A stretch of DNA of 51,937 bases, from positions 1 to 51,937 of the forward strand of contig PDSZ01000039.1 of assembly GCA_002748705.1 (NCBI GenBank), given 5' to 3'. Made by a program: the position numbers and the translations under genes. Source of the stretch: Candidatus Fermentibacterota bacterium. GTDB taxonomy: Bacteria > Fermentibacterota > Fermentibacteria > Fermentibacterales > Fermentibacteraceae. Positions 16,877 to 25,100 of this stretch are shown here, one piece after another (position 1 is the stretch's first letter; every line of letters starts with the position of its first letter). The notes beneath the pieces are model-generated. The model did no database searches. It saw nothing but the letters and a program-made list of their open reading frames with translations, and was not told the origin of the DNA.

Positions 16877-17760
16877 TTCTTCTCCCTGGGGTGAGTCTTC
16901 ATGTAAACACCCTTAAGTTTTTCAGTGGTCAGGTGGGTGTATATCTGTGTAGTTCCTATCCCTTTATGTCCGAGCAGTTCCTGCACAGTTCTTATATCTG
17001 CCCCTGCATCAAGAAGGTGTGTGGCAAAACTGTGCCTGAATGTGTGGGGAGTGGCCCCTGCGGCTCTGGCCGCTCTGCTCACTCCATCTGTTACAATACG
17101 CCTGATATCCCTCGGGTCAAGTTTTCTGCCGCGAACGCTTATGAAAACTGTTCCCGGGTCTTCTCCCCTGAGAAGCTCGCGGCGAACCTCAAGCCACCTT
17201 GAAAGCCAACGACAGGTTCCCTCAGGAATAGGTGTTATTCGCTCACGGCGACCTTTTCCCAGCACCCTTATGGTCATTTCATCTGTGTCCACATTGCCTG
17301 TGAGCAGCGATGCTGCTTCTGCGGCTCTGAGGCCGGCTCCGTAGAGAACCTCAAGTACTGTACGATTCCGTACACCGGCAGTTTTGGAGGTATCAAACGA
17401 TGTAAGAACCTTTTTAACTTCTTCAACACCCAGAAACCCTGGAAGAGGGATTTTTGCACAAGGGGGCTTTATCGCCGCTGCTGTATCTGTTTCAGACCGT
17501 CCGGTTCTGTACATCCAGGCTGAGAAGGTTCTGAAACAGCTCACCATTCGGGCAATACTCCTTCTGGAAAGACCTGAAGCAGACCTTCTCATTATGTATT
17601 CCCTCATTGATTCAGTGGAAACAGGAGTTGAATCAGGTTTGGTTTTAAGGTAGTCGCCTATTTGAACCGAATAAGCCCGCACTGTCAGAGGCGAGAGGCC
17701 TCTGCCATGCTCAAGCTCATCGGTGAACGACTGCAGGATCAGTCTGTCTTCTTCCTGCAA
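16873..17760 (-). CDS. Tyrosine recombinase, XerC/XerD type
   Basis: A 295-residue site-specific recombinase with an N-terminal SAM-like DNA-binding domain (about 1-95) and a catalytic domain. All active residues are visible: R145 in YGAGLRAAE, K169 in GKGRRERI, H239 and R242 in HTFRHSFATHLL, H265 in LLGHKGI, and the nucleophile Y274 in TTQIYTHL. This length and arrangement fit the chromosome-dimer resolution proteins rather than phage integrases, and it sits in a housekeeping block beside topA. Whether it is XerC, XerD or the single-recombinase type cannot be decided. The start is TTG at 17760, inside the end of topA (22-base overlap), with GGGAG somewhat upstream. Confidence 0.93.
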   Translation of the reverse strand: MQEEDRLILQSFTDELEHGRGLSPLTVRAYSVQIGDYLKTKPDSTPVSTESMREYIMRRSASGLSRRSIARMVSCFRTFSAWMYRTGRSETDTAAAIKPPCAKIPLPGFLGVEEVKKVLTSFDTSKTAGVRNRTVLEVLYGAGLRAAEAASLLTGNVDTDEMTIRVLGKGRRERITPIPEGTCRWLSRWLEVRRELLRGEDPGTVFISVRGRKLDPRDIRRIVTDGVSRAARAAGATPHTFRHSFATHLLDAGADIRTVQELLGHKGIGTTQIYTHLTTEKLKGVYMKTHPREKK

Positions 17761-19922
17761 TTGGGACAGTACACTCCCTTCTTTCGCTGTTCAAGCAGAG
17801 GAAAACCGCACCTGGGACACCTGCGGTCAATTGGTCTGTTCCACATGGAGTACCGGCAGTCAGGGTATCTGCTGCATGAATAGAAGACCCTGCCTTTTCG
17901 GGATGTCCTTTCCACCAGCACACCTGAACAGCCCTCCTCAGGGCATGAAACCCCTGCAGGTAAAGGCCCTTTGTAGTCGCATGCACTGCAGACTGCATAC
18001 CTGCCGTACCTGCCCCTTCTAACTGAGAGTTTTTCACCGCATACAGGGCATGGAGCAGCAGCTTTCCCGCTGCTATCATCTTCCACCGGCTTTGTATACC
18101 TGCAGCCTGGGAACCCGGGACACGCAAGGAACTTTCCGTACTTACTTATTTTCTCCACCAGGTTGCGACCGCATTCAGGGCACTTCTCGGTAGTTTCCCT
18201 TGCCAGTGACGCCTTTACTTCAGGAAGCTTCTGCATGGCACTTTCAAGGGAAGCTGCAAGCGGTCTGTAAAGCTCTGCTACAGCATCTTTATACTCTTTT
18301 CTGCCTGAAGCTATCATGTCCAGAAGCTCTTCCATTCTGGCAGTGAAGTCGATCTGGAAGATGTGAGGAAAGAGTCTGGTAAGAAGGTCTGAAGTGACCA
18401 TTCCAACCTCTGAAGGGATCAGCTTCTTTTCCGATACTTCCGTATATCCCCTCTTCTTCAGAGTGGCAATGATCGACACATAGGTTGAGGGACGGCCTAT
18501 GCCGAGCTTCTTCATCTCTGAAACCAGCCCGGCTTCTGTGAACCTTGCCGGAGGTTTGGTGAACTTCTGTTCGGTGTTTATATCAAGAAGCTCCACAGGC
18601 CCCCTGGAAACATCAGGAATGGGAGAGGTAACACTTATCTGACCAGGGTCAACCGCTGCAAATCCTCTGGAAGCAACCTTCTGCCCCACAGTGCGGAAAA
18701 CAAGGGAACCGCCGGTTGTTGTAACCGTTGTCTCTGCTATTACCGCCTCTTTCATCTGCGTGGCAATAAACCTGTTCCATATGAGGGTGTAAAGTTTCAG
18801 GTGCCTTGAATCCAGCAGACCCTTCAGGCTATCAGGGGTTCTTTTGGGATCGGTGGGGCGAATGGCTTCGTGGGCATCCTGAGCGCCGCCGCTGGAACGG
18901 TATCTTCGCGGTTTCTCAGAGAGGGCTTCAGCACCCCACTTATCCTTTATGTATTCTCTGCAGCCATCTAACGCAGAGGGCTCTATTCTTACAGAATCGG
19001 TACGCATATAGGTTATGAGACCTGTGGTCTCGCCGTCTATTTCAAAACCTTCATAGAGATCCTGGGCAAGGCGCATTGTGGCAGATGGAGAGAAGGATAG
19101 CCTGGAGGATGCTGTAACCTGCAATGAACTGGTAATGAAAGGAGGAGAAGGCTTTCTTCTGCGAAGCTTTTCTTCAATGTCAGTTATCTCCCATGAAGCT
19201 TTCTTTGCAAGCTGAAGAACTGAATCGGCGTCTTTCCGGTTTTTCGGTGAATACTTCTCACCATCTGCCCTCTTGCCATTTTGGCGAAAAAGCCTGCCTG
19301 TGTATTCTTCACTCTTGCTGCGGAATCGGGCGGTAACAGGCCAGAACTCCACAGGGGTAAAGCTCTTGATAGCTTTTTCTCTCTCAGATATGAGCATCAG
19401 GGCAACTGTCTGGACTCTTCCTGCACTGAGCCCCTTCCCCACCGTTCGCCACAGGTAGGGGCTTACTCTGTATCCAACCAGCCTGTCCATAACCCGCCTT
19501 GCCTGCTGGGCATCAACAAGGTCCATGTCTATGTCCGAAGCGCTTTTTGCCGCGATCTGCACTGCGCTTCTGGTTATGGCGTTGAAACGAATACGGTAGA
19601 ATTTTCTTTCAGGGGCCTGAAGCAGCCTTGAGATGTGCCAGCAGATAGCCTCTCCTTCACGGTCAGGGTCTGCTGCAAGATAGATGCTTTTATAGCCTCC
19701 TGCTGTCTTTCTCAGCCTGGCTACAGAAGCCCTTTTGTCTGGAAGAATGGTGTATGCCGGTTCAAGTGTGTCAAGATTGACACCAATTCTGTTTTTGGGA
19801 AGGTCCCTCACATGACCATTGGACGCGACAACATCCCAGCCCCTGCCCAGATAGTTCTTGAGGCTCTTCGCTTTTGCAGGAGACTCAATGATAACCAGTC
19901 TCCTCTCCTTTTTATCAGCCAT
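17739..19922 (-). CDS. topA: DNA topoisomerase I
   Basis: A 727-residue type IA topoisomerase that relaxes negative supercoils. The TOPRIM domain is at the N-terminus (IIESPAKAKSL and DPDREGEAICWHI with its acidic residues), the DNA-cleaving tyrosine is Y305 in GLITYMRTDSVRI, and the region GIGRPSTYVSII is conserved. The C-terminus has three or four CxxC...CxxC zinc-ribbon repeats between about 575 and 727, some with altered spacing, which bind single-stranded DNA. Start ATG at 19922 has AGGAG well placed. It follows the Cys8 membrane protein gene after 29 bases and overlaps the recombinase gene. Confidence 0.97.
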   Translation of the reverse strand: MADKKERRLVIIESPAKAKSLKNYLGRGWDVVASNGHVRDLPKNRIGVNLDTLEPAYTILPDKRASVARLRKTAGGYKSIYLAADPDREGEAICWHISRLLQAPERKFYRIRFNAITRSAVQIAAKSASDIDMDLVDAQQARRVMDRLVGYRVSPYLWRTVGKGLSAGRVQTVALMLISEREKAIKSFTPVEFWPVTARFRSKSEEYTGRLFRQNGKRADGEKYSPKNRKDADSVLQLAKKASWEITDIEEKLRRRKPSPPFITSSLQVTASSRLSFSPSATMRLAQDLYEGFEIDGETTGLITYMRTDSVRIEPSALDGCREYIKDKWGAEALSEKPRRYRSSGGAQDAHEAIRPTDPKRTPDSLKGLLDSRHLKLYTLIWNRFIATQMKEAVIAETTVTTTGGSLVFRTVGQKVASRGFAAVDPGQISVTSPIPDVSRGPVELLDINTEQKFTKPPARFTEAGLVSEMKKLGIGRPSTYVSIIATLKKRGYTEVSEKKLIPSEVGMVTSDLLTRLFPHIFQIDFTARMEELLDMIASGRKEYKDAVAELYRPLAASLESAMQKLPEVKASLARETTEKCPECGRNLVEKISKYGKFLACPGFPGCRYTKPVEDDSSGKAAAPCPVCGEKLSVRRGRYGRYAVCSACDYKGPLPAGVSCPEEGCSGVLVERTSRKGRVFYSCSRYPDCRYSMWNRPIDRRCPRCGFPLLEQRKKGVYCPNCRKKTD

Positions 19923-19951
19923 TCGGAGATACTCCTGTTTTGGTCAGACAG

Positions 19952-21391
19952 TCAGTTTCCGATAAGCCATTCGGTCACAGGACCGGTTATGGCGCTCCAG
20001 CAGTCTTCTCTGTAACTGAGAAGGTTCTGGAACATACTCGGATTGAGAACGCCCTGCACATCCTGGAAGGATTCAGCCACAAGACTCCATACAACAACAC
20101 TCTGAAAGCGGTTTTCCCTGTAGATAAGAACAAGCTGGTCTATGTTGGAAGGAGTAAGCCAGTCTGCTGCGCAGCGCATCAGGTCCATTCTGGTTTCAAG
20201 CCCGACAGGATGAGTGATTACCAGAACCAGAACAGATGTTGAGTCGTGCCATGCCAGCAGGGCACCGTCGTCAATTGCCACAGGAACTCCCGCTGCAAGC
20301 ACAGAGAGCTGTCCGGTTATCATATCAGACTCACGACTGAGCAACTGGGCACCGGATACGGATCGTGGAATTGAAGACCTGAGTTCTATCTCACAGGGGG
20401 CCTCCACAGAAGAATACTCCTCAGCAAGTTCAAGCCTCCTGATAGCATAGGGATCAGCAAAGGAGCGGTTCCCGGCAGTCTCGTCGGAGGTTTCATCAGC
20501 TATATCTTCCGTCTGGAGTGTATCCGGCTGAAGGGTCTGTAATGAGTCCTCATCTGCTGTTGCTGCAGTGCCATCCTCAGGTTCAGTGATAACAGCAGTT
20601 GAATCTGTTGAATCGCTGAACATGTTCACAGGATCGGCAATGTAGAAAACAGTCCCGATAACAACCACCGACAACAGGACAACAAGAACAGTCTTAAGAA
20701 AAGATGAGCCTCCGGAGGACTGTTTCTTTTCAACATCAGAATTTATTACAGGTTTCTGAACAGTCTTCCTCTCCACACCGTGATTCGCATGGGCTACAGC
20801 CTTACCTGAAGTTGCACACTTGTTGCACACATGGGCTATTCTGTCGAAACAGTTCTTGCAGGTAAGGTCACCGCAGGTTCTGCATGGAGCAAGACGCTCT
20901 CCGTCCACAGGGGTTCTGCCGCAGATATGACATCTGGTAGTGTGTCTTATCTCATCGCCTGCTGATGTGATGAGAATATCCTCCTCATCATCTTCCAGGG
21001 GCGAATCTTCTTCAGGGTCGTCATCAACAGAATAGTCTTCATAGTCATCATCTGTATCGTCGGCGACATCTTCATCCTCCGAAATCTCATAATCATCATA
21101 AGCAGAAGGTCTGGAGACATCCTTTATATCATCTTTAACGGTTCCGGCGTCCTGGGGAGCATCATCATCAAACCTGGGAAGAAGATCAATGTAAGGGTAA
21201 AGATCCTTCTGAATAACCCTGGCTTCAGCCATAGGAACAGCTTCCCGAATAACAGACGGAGAACTTTCAACCGCTTTCTCCGCTTCATCAACTGAAAGAT
21301 CAAGGCTGGTGACAAGAAGTTTGAGAACCTTCCGTTTCTCCTCTTCTCTGCCAAGTCTTACAAGCAGCAGATCAACAAGAGATTCGCTCAT
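19952..21391 (-). CDS. Membrane protein with L7/L12-like N-domain and Cys8 zinc domain
   Basis: A 479-residue protein in four parts. Residues 8-73 look like the C-terminal domain of ribosomal protein L7/L12, with the SLDLSVDEAEKAVESSP helix-turn matching the TGLGLKEAK-x-LVESAP region of L7/L12. Residues 74-145 are an extremely acidic Asp/Glu linker. Residues 154-192 have eight cysteines, C154-x2-C157-x12-C170-x2-C173-x4-C178-x2-C181-x7-C189-x2-C192, likely two zinc sites of RING or B-box-like spacing. A single membrane helix at 231-252 leads to a periplasmic C-terminal domain of about 225 residues of unknown fold. It starts directly after the stop of the second MglA-like GTPase (TAAATG), which suggests partnership; that is inference. 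No named family is recognised for the whole protein. Confidence 0.75.
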   Translation of the reverse strand: MSESLVDLLLVRLGREEEKRKVLKLLVTSLDLSVDEAEKAVESSPSVIREAVPMAEARVIQKDLYPYIDLLPRFDDDAPQDAGTVKDDIKDVSRPSAYDDYEISEDEDVADDTDDDYEDYSVDDDPEEDSPLEDDEEDILITSAGDEIRHTTRCHICGRTPVDGERLAPCRTCGDLTCKNCFDRIAHVCNKCATSGKAVAHANHGVERKTVQKPVINSDVEKKQSSGGSSFLKTVLVVLLSVVVIGTVFYIADPVNMFSDSTDSTAVITEPEDGTAATADEDSLQTLQPDTLQTEDIADETSDETAGNRSFADPYAIRRLELAEEYSSVEAPCEIELRSSIPRSVSGAQLLSRESDMITGQLSVLAAGVPVAIDDGALLAWHDSTSVLVLVITHPVGLETRMDLMRCAADWLTPSNIDQLVLIYRENRFQSVVVWSLVAESFQDVQGVLNPSMFQNLLSYREDCWSAITGPVTEWLIGN

Positions 21392-21994
21392 TTACGCCCT
21401 TCCTTCAAGAAGCTCGAACTGCCTGTGAAGACGGGCGATGACCATTCTGCTCACTCTCCGCAGTGTTTCAAACACCCCTTTGCCCTCTGAAGCAACAGAT
21501 TCGAGACACGGAACCTTTGAGAGACCAAGTTCAGTTACTATACGGGAAACCGGCATCGCATCCGGAAGATCCCTCTTATTGCACTGCAAAACAAGACTTA
21601 CACCTTTTCTTTTCTGCGTTCTGAGGTTTTCCTTCAGGTCTCTGAGGCTCGCAATGTTTGCATCCATTCTGAACTCCTGAGAGTCAGCAACAAAAACGAT
21701 ACCATCCACTCCCTGAAGAATAAGCCTTCTGCTGTCTGAGTACATGGCCTGCCCGGGAACACTGTACAGGTGAAGCCTTATCTTGAACCCGTTAATCTCT
21801 CCGGAATCCAGAGGAAGAAAATCAAAAAAGAGGGTTCTCTCATTGCCTGCTGCAAGTGAGATGAGTTTACCCCTTGAATCAGCTGATACCTGACTATGGA
21901 TATACTTCACATTGGTAGTTTTTCCGGAAAGACCCGGCCCGGCATAAACAAGCTTGCAGTCTATCTCTTTTGCACTGTAGCTAACCGTTGCCAT
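21392..21994 (-). CDS. MglA-like small Ras-type GTPase (second copy)
   Basis: A 200-residue MglA-class GTPase, diverged from the copy at 11.5-12.1 kb but with the same special features: P-loop GPGLSGKTT at about 19-27, SVPGQ in place of the usual DxxG, and NKRD for guanine recognition. Switch segments (FFDFLPLD) are conserved between the two. ATG at 21994 with AAGGG upstream is preferred; GTG at 22003 is an alternative overlapping the tatA stop. Its gene sits between tatA and the acidic/Cys8 membrane protein, with immediate start-stop contacts, so these are probably translated together. No roadblock (MglB-like) regulator is seen. Expected to act at the inner face of the cytoplasmic membrane. 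Confidence 0.91.
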   Translation of the reverse strand: MATVSYSAKEIDCKLVYAGPGLSGKTTNVKYIHSQVSADSRGKLISLAAGNERTLFFDFLPLDSGEINGFKIRLHLYSVPGQAMYSDSRRLILQGVDGIVFVADSQEFRMDANIASLRDLKENLRTQKRKGVSLVLQCNKRDLPDAMPVSRIVTELGLSKVPCLESVASEGKGVFETLRRVSRMVIARLHRQFELLEGRA

Positions 21995-21999
21995 CAGAA

Positions 22000-22194
22000 T
22001 CACCCTTCATTGGTGTTCCGGGAATTCCCGTTTTTGCCGTGGTCTTCATCAAGGTCAGTCTCACGCATTCCCTTCTTGAACTGATTAAGAGATCTTCCGA
22101 TGGAACGGGCGATCTCAGGTATCCTTTTTGCCCCGAAAAGGAGGAGCAGGACAACCAGTATGACTATGAGTTCCACTGTTCCGATTCGACCCAA
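22000..22194 (-). CDS. tatA: Twin-arginine translocase subunit TatA/E
   Basis: A 64-residue TatA-type protein: a short periplasmic N-terminus, one membrane helix at about residues 6-20 (TVELIVILVVLLLLFG), the conserved FG hinge, then an amphipathic helix (KRIPEIARSIGRSLNQFKKGM) and a charged tail. These are the features of pore-forming Tat subunits. No tatC is in the window, so the rest of the translocase must be encoded elsewhere. It sits between the DUF4321 membrane protein and the second MglA-like GTPase, whose possible GTG start overlaps its stop. Confidence 0.93.
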   Translation of the reverse strand: MGRIGTVELIVILVVLLLLFGAKRIPEIARSIGRSLNQFKKGMRETDLDEDHGKNGNSRNTNEG

Positions 22195-22212
22195 ATCAAC
22201 CCTCCTGAGCTG

Positions 22213-22485
22213 TCAGAACCACTTGTATAAAACTCCGGTTACCGCAAGGCCGGCAAAGGTCATGATGTTGAGCCTTACCGCTATTTCAGAAAGCTGGAAT
22301 CTGATAATATACAAATCAAAGCCCAGCGGCCCGATGGAAATCTCGGCGCTGCCGCCGAAGAACTGCCTGAGAGCCACTGAACTGTCCGGAAGAAGGGCGC
22401 AAACCGCCTCTCCCATTACAGTACCTGTTATCATCCCTGCCAGGGAGATAAATATCCAGAATCCTGTTGACCTTCCGTGCAGCAA
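22213..22485 (-). CDS. DUF4321-like small membrane protein
   Basis: A 90-residue protein with two membrane helices, one near residues 8-28 (FWIFISLAGMITGTVMG) and one near 71-88 (LNIMTFAGLAVTGVLYKWF). Between them is a short external loop with ALLPDSSVAL and then IGPLGFDLYIIRFQL. The G-x3-G-x3-G pattern in helix 1, the LP-x-S loop and the closing second helix match DUF4321, a family of unknown function widespread in anaerobic bacteria and often found near cell-division or envelope genes. It lies 18 bases before tatA and 28 after the Gx-type protein gene. The family assignment is from memory of its pattern. Confidence 0.68.
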   Translation of the reverse strand: MLHGRSTGFWIFISLAGMITGTVMGEAVCALLPDSSVALRQFFGGSAEISIGPLGFDLYIIRFQLSEIAVRLNIMTFAGLAVTGVLYKWF

Positions 22486-22513
22486 CTTGTTCCTTCCACA
22501 CCTGTATTTTAAC

Positions 22514-23053
22514 TTAAGGTAAGTTCATTCGCAATGCTTCCAGTTCCGGCAGTTTTCTCATTATCCCTGCTGCAGCCATGCCTGTTATCGCTCCTGAAAC
22601 TGTTCCCCAGAGGGACAGAACGGGCACAAGGGATTCAGAAGGAAGCTCACTTAGTAATGCACCGGCAATGAAGAGCTGGGCCCAGAGTGATGCAACTGCT
22701 CCTGATGCTGAAACTGCCGGTAAAGAAACTTTCCCTTGAAAAACACTGTGCACACCTGCCATTACAATGGTGCTGGCAGCAGCGCCTGAAGCTGAGAGAA
22801 GAAATGCAGGGGTTGCTATGGTACCGGTAACAAGTGCCACTGCAGTAACTCTGGCAAAGTTCAGCTCAAGGGCTTTTAAAAAACCTGAACGGATTATCAC
22901 AATAATCGCCGGTATGTTGGCAAGCCCAAGTCTCAGAAAAGGCAGCGGCCTGGGAACCATACTGTCCACAACACCCAGAACAGTGGCTGCAGCCACCAGC
23001 AGAGCTAATTCCCTGCGGCCTTCAGAAGACAATCTTCCACTTCCCTGAAACAT
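22514..23053 (-). CDS. Gx transporter-type membrane protein (Hpre_diP_synt_I family)
   Basis: A 179-residue hydrophobic protein with about six helices. The LRLGLANIPAIIVI stretch after the first helix and the later GxxxGxxS-rich helices are typical of the family named after heptaprenyl diphosphate synthase component I, now usually described as ECF/Gx-like small transporters. In many anaerobes its gene is paired with a NusG-II domain protein or with rnf genes; neither is seen here. Its substrate is unknown. The start at 23053 overlaps the upstream GT4 gene by 49 bases; TTG at 23032 (with GGGAAG upstream) is an alternative that reduces this to 28. Confidence 0.78.
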   Translation of the reverse strand: MFQGSGRLSSEGRRELALLVAAATVLGVVDSMVPRPLPFLRLGLANIPAIIVIIRSGFLKALELNFARVTAVALVTGTIATPAFLLSASGAAASTIVMAGVHSVFQGKVSLPAVSASGAVASLWAQLFIAGALLSELPSESLVPVLSLWGTVSGAITGMAAAGIMRKLPELEALRMNLP

Positions 23054-24072
23054 TTCTCAGCGCTGAACATGTCAACTGCCCTGGTTCGGGCTGCATTCCT
23101 CAGAGTTTTTTCACAGAGGGTTTCAAGCTTCTTCACTGAAGCTGCCAGAGCCTCAGGATCACCTGTGCGGAATGAGAGCCCTGTTGTACCGCTCTTGTTT
23201 ACCCAGGAAACACCTGTTGCAAGGTTGCTGCTTATCACCGGTGTTCCGCAGGCCATTGCTTCCAGCTGAACCATACCATAGGCTTCACTTCTGTGAATGG
23301 AGGGAAGAATCAATGCCTTTGCGTTACGATAAAGGCGGATAAGCTGAGAATCACTTACATTCTCCATCAGCTGAATGGAAAGATTCTTTCGGGAAGCAGT
23401 GCGACGAATACTATCAGCCATAGGACCGCCTCCGGCCATTATCAGCCTGAAGGTTTCAGGAAGAAGTTCCCAGGCTTTCAGCAGAACGCCTATTCCCTTG
23501 TAGGAACGGAACCTGCCCACAAACAGCCAGTAATCCCCTGAGGGCCTGGAACAGGGAGAGAATCTTCCGGTATCCACACCTATGGGAATAACCCTGGTGT
23601 TATCAAGCTCCCTGAGAAACCGGGATGTGGTTCTGTATGTCTCGGAGGTTGCGACAACAGTTTCAGCTCCCTTGAGAAAACGCTTCAGCAGAGGCCCGTA
23701 AAGAGGAAGAAGAAATGCCTGTCTCACAATATCACTGTGATATGTTACAATGTATGGTTTTCTTGCGCGGTCCGGAATTGAAAGCAATGCGGTAACAGCA
23801 GCAGGAAGAGGCACATGAAAATGTATTACATCTGCATCTGTCGTCATGATTTTTCTTCTGTATTCAGGAGCTATGGGGTTGGAAAGCAACCTGAGTGAAC
23901 AGGGCACCGGTGACACTTTGAATCCCCTTGAGAATCCCCCCTGACCTCCTGCTGTAACCACCTCCACATTGTGTCCCTGTTCTGCGCAGAAAGAGGAGAG
24001 ATCATGTATGTAACGCTCAATGCCTCCGTTTACCGCCGGAAATACATCCTTGTATACCTGCAGCACTTTCAT
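23005..24072 (-). CDS. Family 4 glycosyltransferase
   Basis: A 355-residue GT-B enzyme of family GT4. The N-terminal acceptor domain opens KVLQVYKDVFPAVNGGIERY, with the Gly-Gly loop that contacts the sugar nucleotide. The C-terminal donor domain has VGRFRSYKGIGVLL (the R and K contacting phosphates) and the E-x7-E block HRSEAYGMVQLEAMACGTPVI. ATG at 24072 is chosen because the protein similarity begins there and it overlaps the stop of the next GT4 by four bases (ATGA). Part of a small unit with another GT4 and a sugar nucleotidyltransferase, so it is likely to build an exopolysaccharide or LPS side chain. Sugar and acceptor are unknown. Confidence 0.9.
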   Translation of the reverse strand: MKVLQVYKDVFPAVNGGIERYIHDLSSFCAEQGHNVEVVTAGGQGGFSRGFKVSPVPCSLRLLSNPIAPEYRRKIMTTDADVIHFHVPLPAAVTALLSIPDRARKPYIVTYHSDIVRQAFLLPLYGPLLKRFLKGAETVVATSETYRTTSRFLRELDNTRVIPIGVDTGRFSPCSRPSGDYWLFVGRFRSYKGIGVLLKAWELLPETFRLIMAGGGPMADSIRRTASRKNLSIQLMENVSDSQLIRLYRNAKALILPSIHRSEAYGMVQLEAMACGTPVISSNLATGVSWVNKSGTTGLSFRTGDPEALAASVKKLETLCEKTLRNAARTRAVDMFSAEKCFREVEDCLLKAAGN

Positions 24073-25100
24073 GAAACTGCCGCCCTGTAGCATTCAAGGG
24101 TTTCAGACGCAGTTTTCTCAAGGGATAACTCACCTGCAAAATTTCTCAGATCATCAGGCGAGAATTCAGTTTCAAGAGCATTTAAAACAGCAGCTGCAAT
24201 GGATTCCGGACTATCTCCTGCAATACCGGAAGCCACATTTCCGTATATCTCTGTGAGAGCCTTTGCCGGGCCGATTACAAAAGGAGTTCCGGCAGCAGCA
24301 GATTCAAGGGGAGGAAGGCCGAAACCTTCGTAAATACTTGGATACACCATGAGCCTGGCTCCTGTCATGGCACTCATTATCATCCTGTCGCTCACAGAAC
24401 CTGTCCAGCGAACCCCTTCTGTATTCTCAAGGGCTTTTCTCAACAGGGAAGGGCCCCATCCCCACCTGCCGGTTACTGCCAGTGTAAGACCTGAGTGAAC
24501 CCTTCGAATATCTTTCCATGCGGCAAGAAGGTTTCCAATGTTCTTTCTGGGTTCCACTGTTCCTGTATAGAGTATGTATTCCCCGGTGATTCCTGTAGCC
24601 TGCCGGAAAAGTTCATCTGTTTCACTGTTATCAGGAGCAGACAGATAAACACATTTACTCTCAAGGCCCAGAAGCTCCTTTATTTCGCCTGCTGTGAAAA
24701 AGCTGTCTGCTATTATCAGTGCGGCTCTCTTTGCAACTTCGGGAAACTTCAGCCGGTAATAAAGACCTCTGACAGCTCCGAACCACTCAGGATGCCTCAT
24801 GAAAGCCATATCGTGAACAGTTACAGCATATGGAATTCCTGAAGGAACAGAGCCTCCGAACGCAGGAAGGTGCAGCAGATCATACTTCTCCCTGCGAAGA
24901 TGCCTGCGCACAGAAAGGTTCTCTGCCAGAAGCTTGCCGGCAGTTGTCCTTGTGCCCTGCGCCAGAGCTTTCACTGAAGAAGCTCCGATAAGCTGGAAAC
25001 CCTTCAGAAGCCTTCTGGTATAGACACCTGTTCCGCCGCGGTTGGAACCTGAAGCGGCATAGAGGGCTGTTTTTGGATCAGATGCAGGTAACAGAGTCAT
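24069..25100 (-). CDS. Family 4 glycosyltransferase
   Basis: A GT4 protein of about 343 residues. Recognisable parts are the N-terminal GGTGVYTRRLLKGF loop, the mid-protein VTVHDMAFMRHPEWF with the H-D motif seen in plant-sucrose-synthase-like GT4s, TGTVEPRKNIGNLL with R and K for the donor phosphate, and YPSIYEGFGLPPLESAAAGTP with the E-x7-E pair. The true start is uncertain: ATG at 25100 (23-base overlap with the nucleotidyltransferase) is used here, and ATG at 25133 is possible, while family similarity begins only around residue 12 of the chosen form. It is coupled to the following GT4 through ATGA. Substrates cannot be predicted. Confidence 0.88.
   Translation of the reverse strand: MTLLPASDPKTALYAASGSNRGGTGVYTRRLLKGFQLIGASSVKALAQGTRTTAGKLLAENLSVRRHLRREKYDLLHLPAFGGSVPSGIPYAVTVHDMAFMRHPEWFGAVRGLYYRLKFPEVAKRAALIIADSFFTAGEIKELLGLESKCVYLSAPDNSETDELFRQATGITGEYILYTGTVEPRKNIGNLLAAWKDIRRVHSGLTLAVTGRWGWGPSLLRKALENTEGVRWTGSVSDRMIMSAMTGARLMVYPSIYEGFGLPPLESAAAGTPFVIGPAKALTEIYGNVASGIAGDSPESIAAAVLNALETEFSPDDLRNFAGELSLEKTASETLECYRAAVS

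Noticed and set aside
16873..17760. Phage or integron integrase
   Set aside because: No attachment sites, tRNA target or phage genes nearby; length and motifs fit chromosomal XerC/XerD and the setting is housekeeping.
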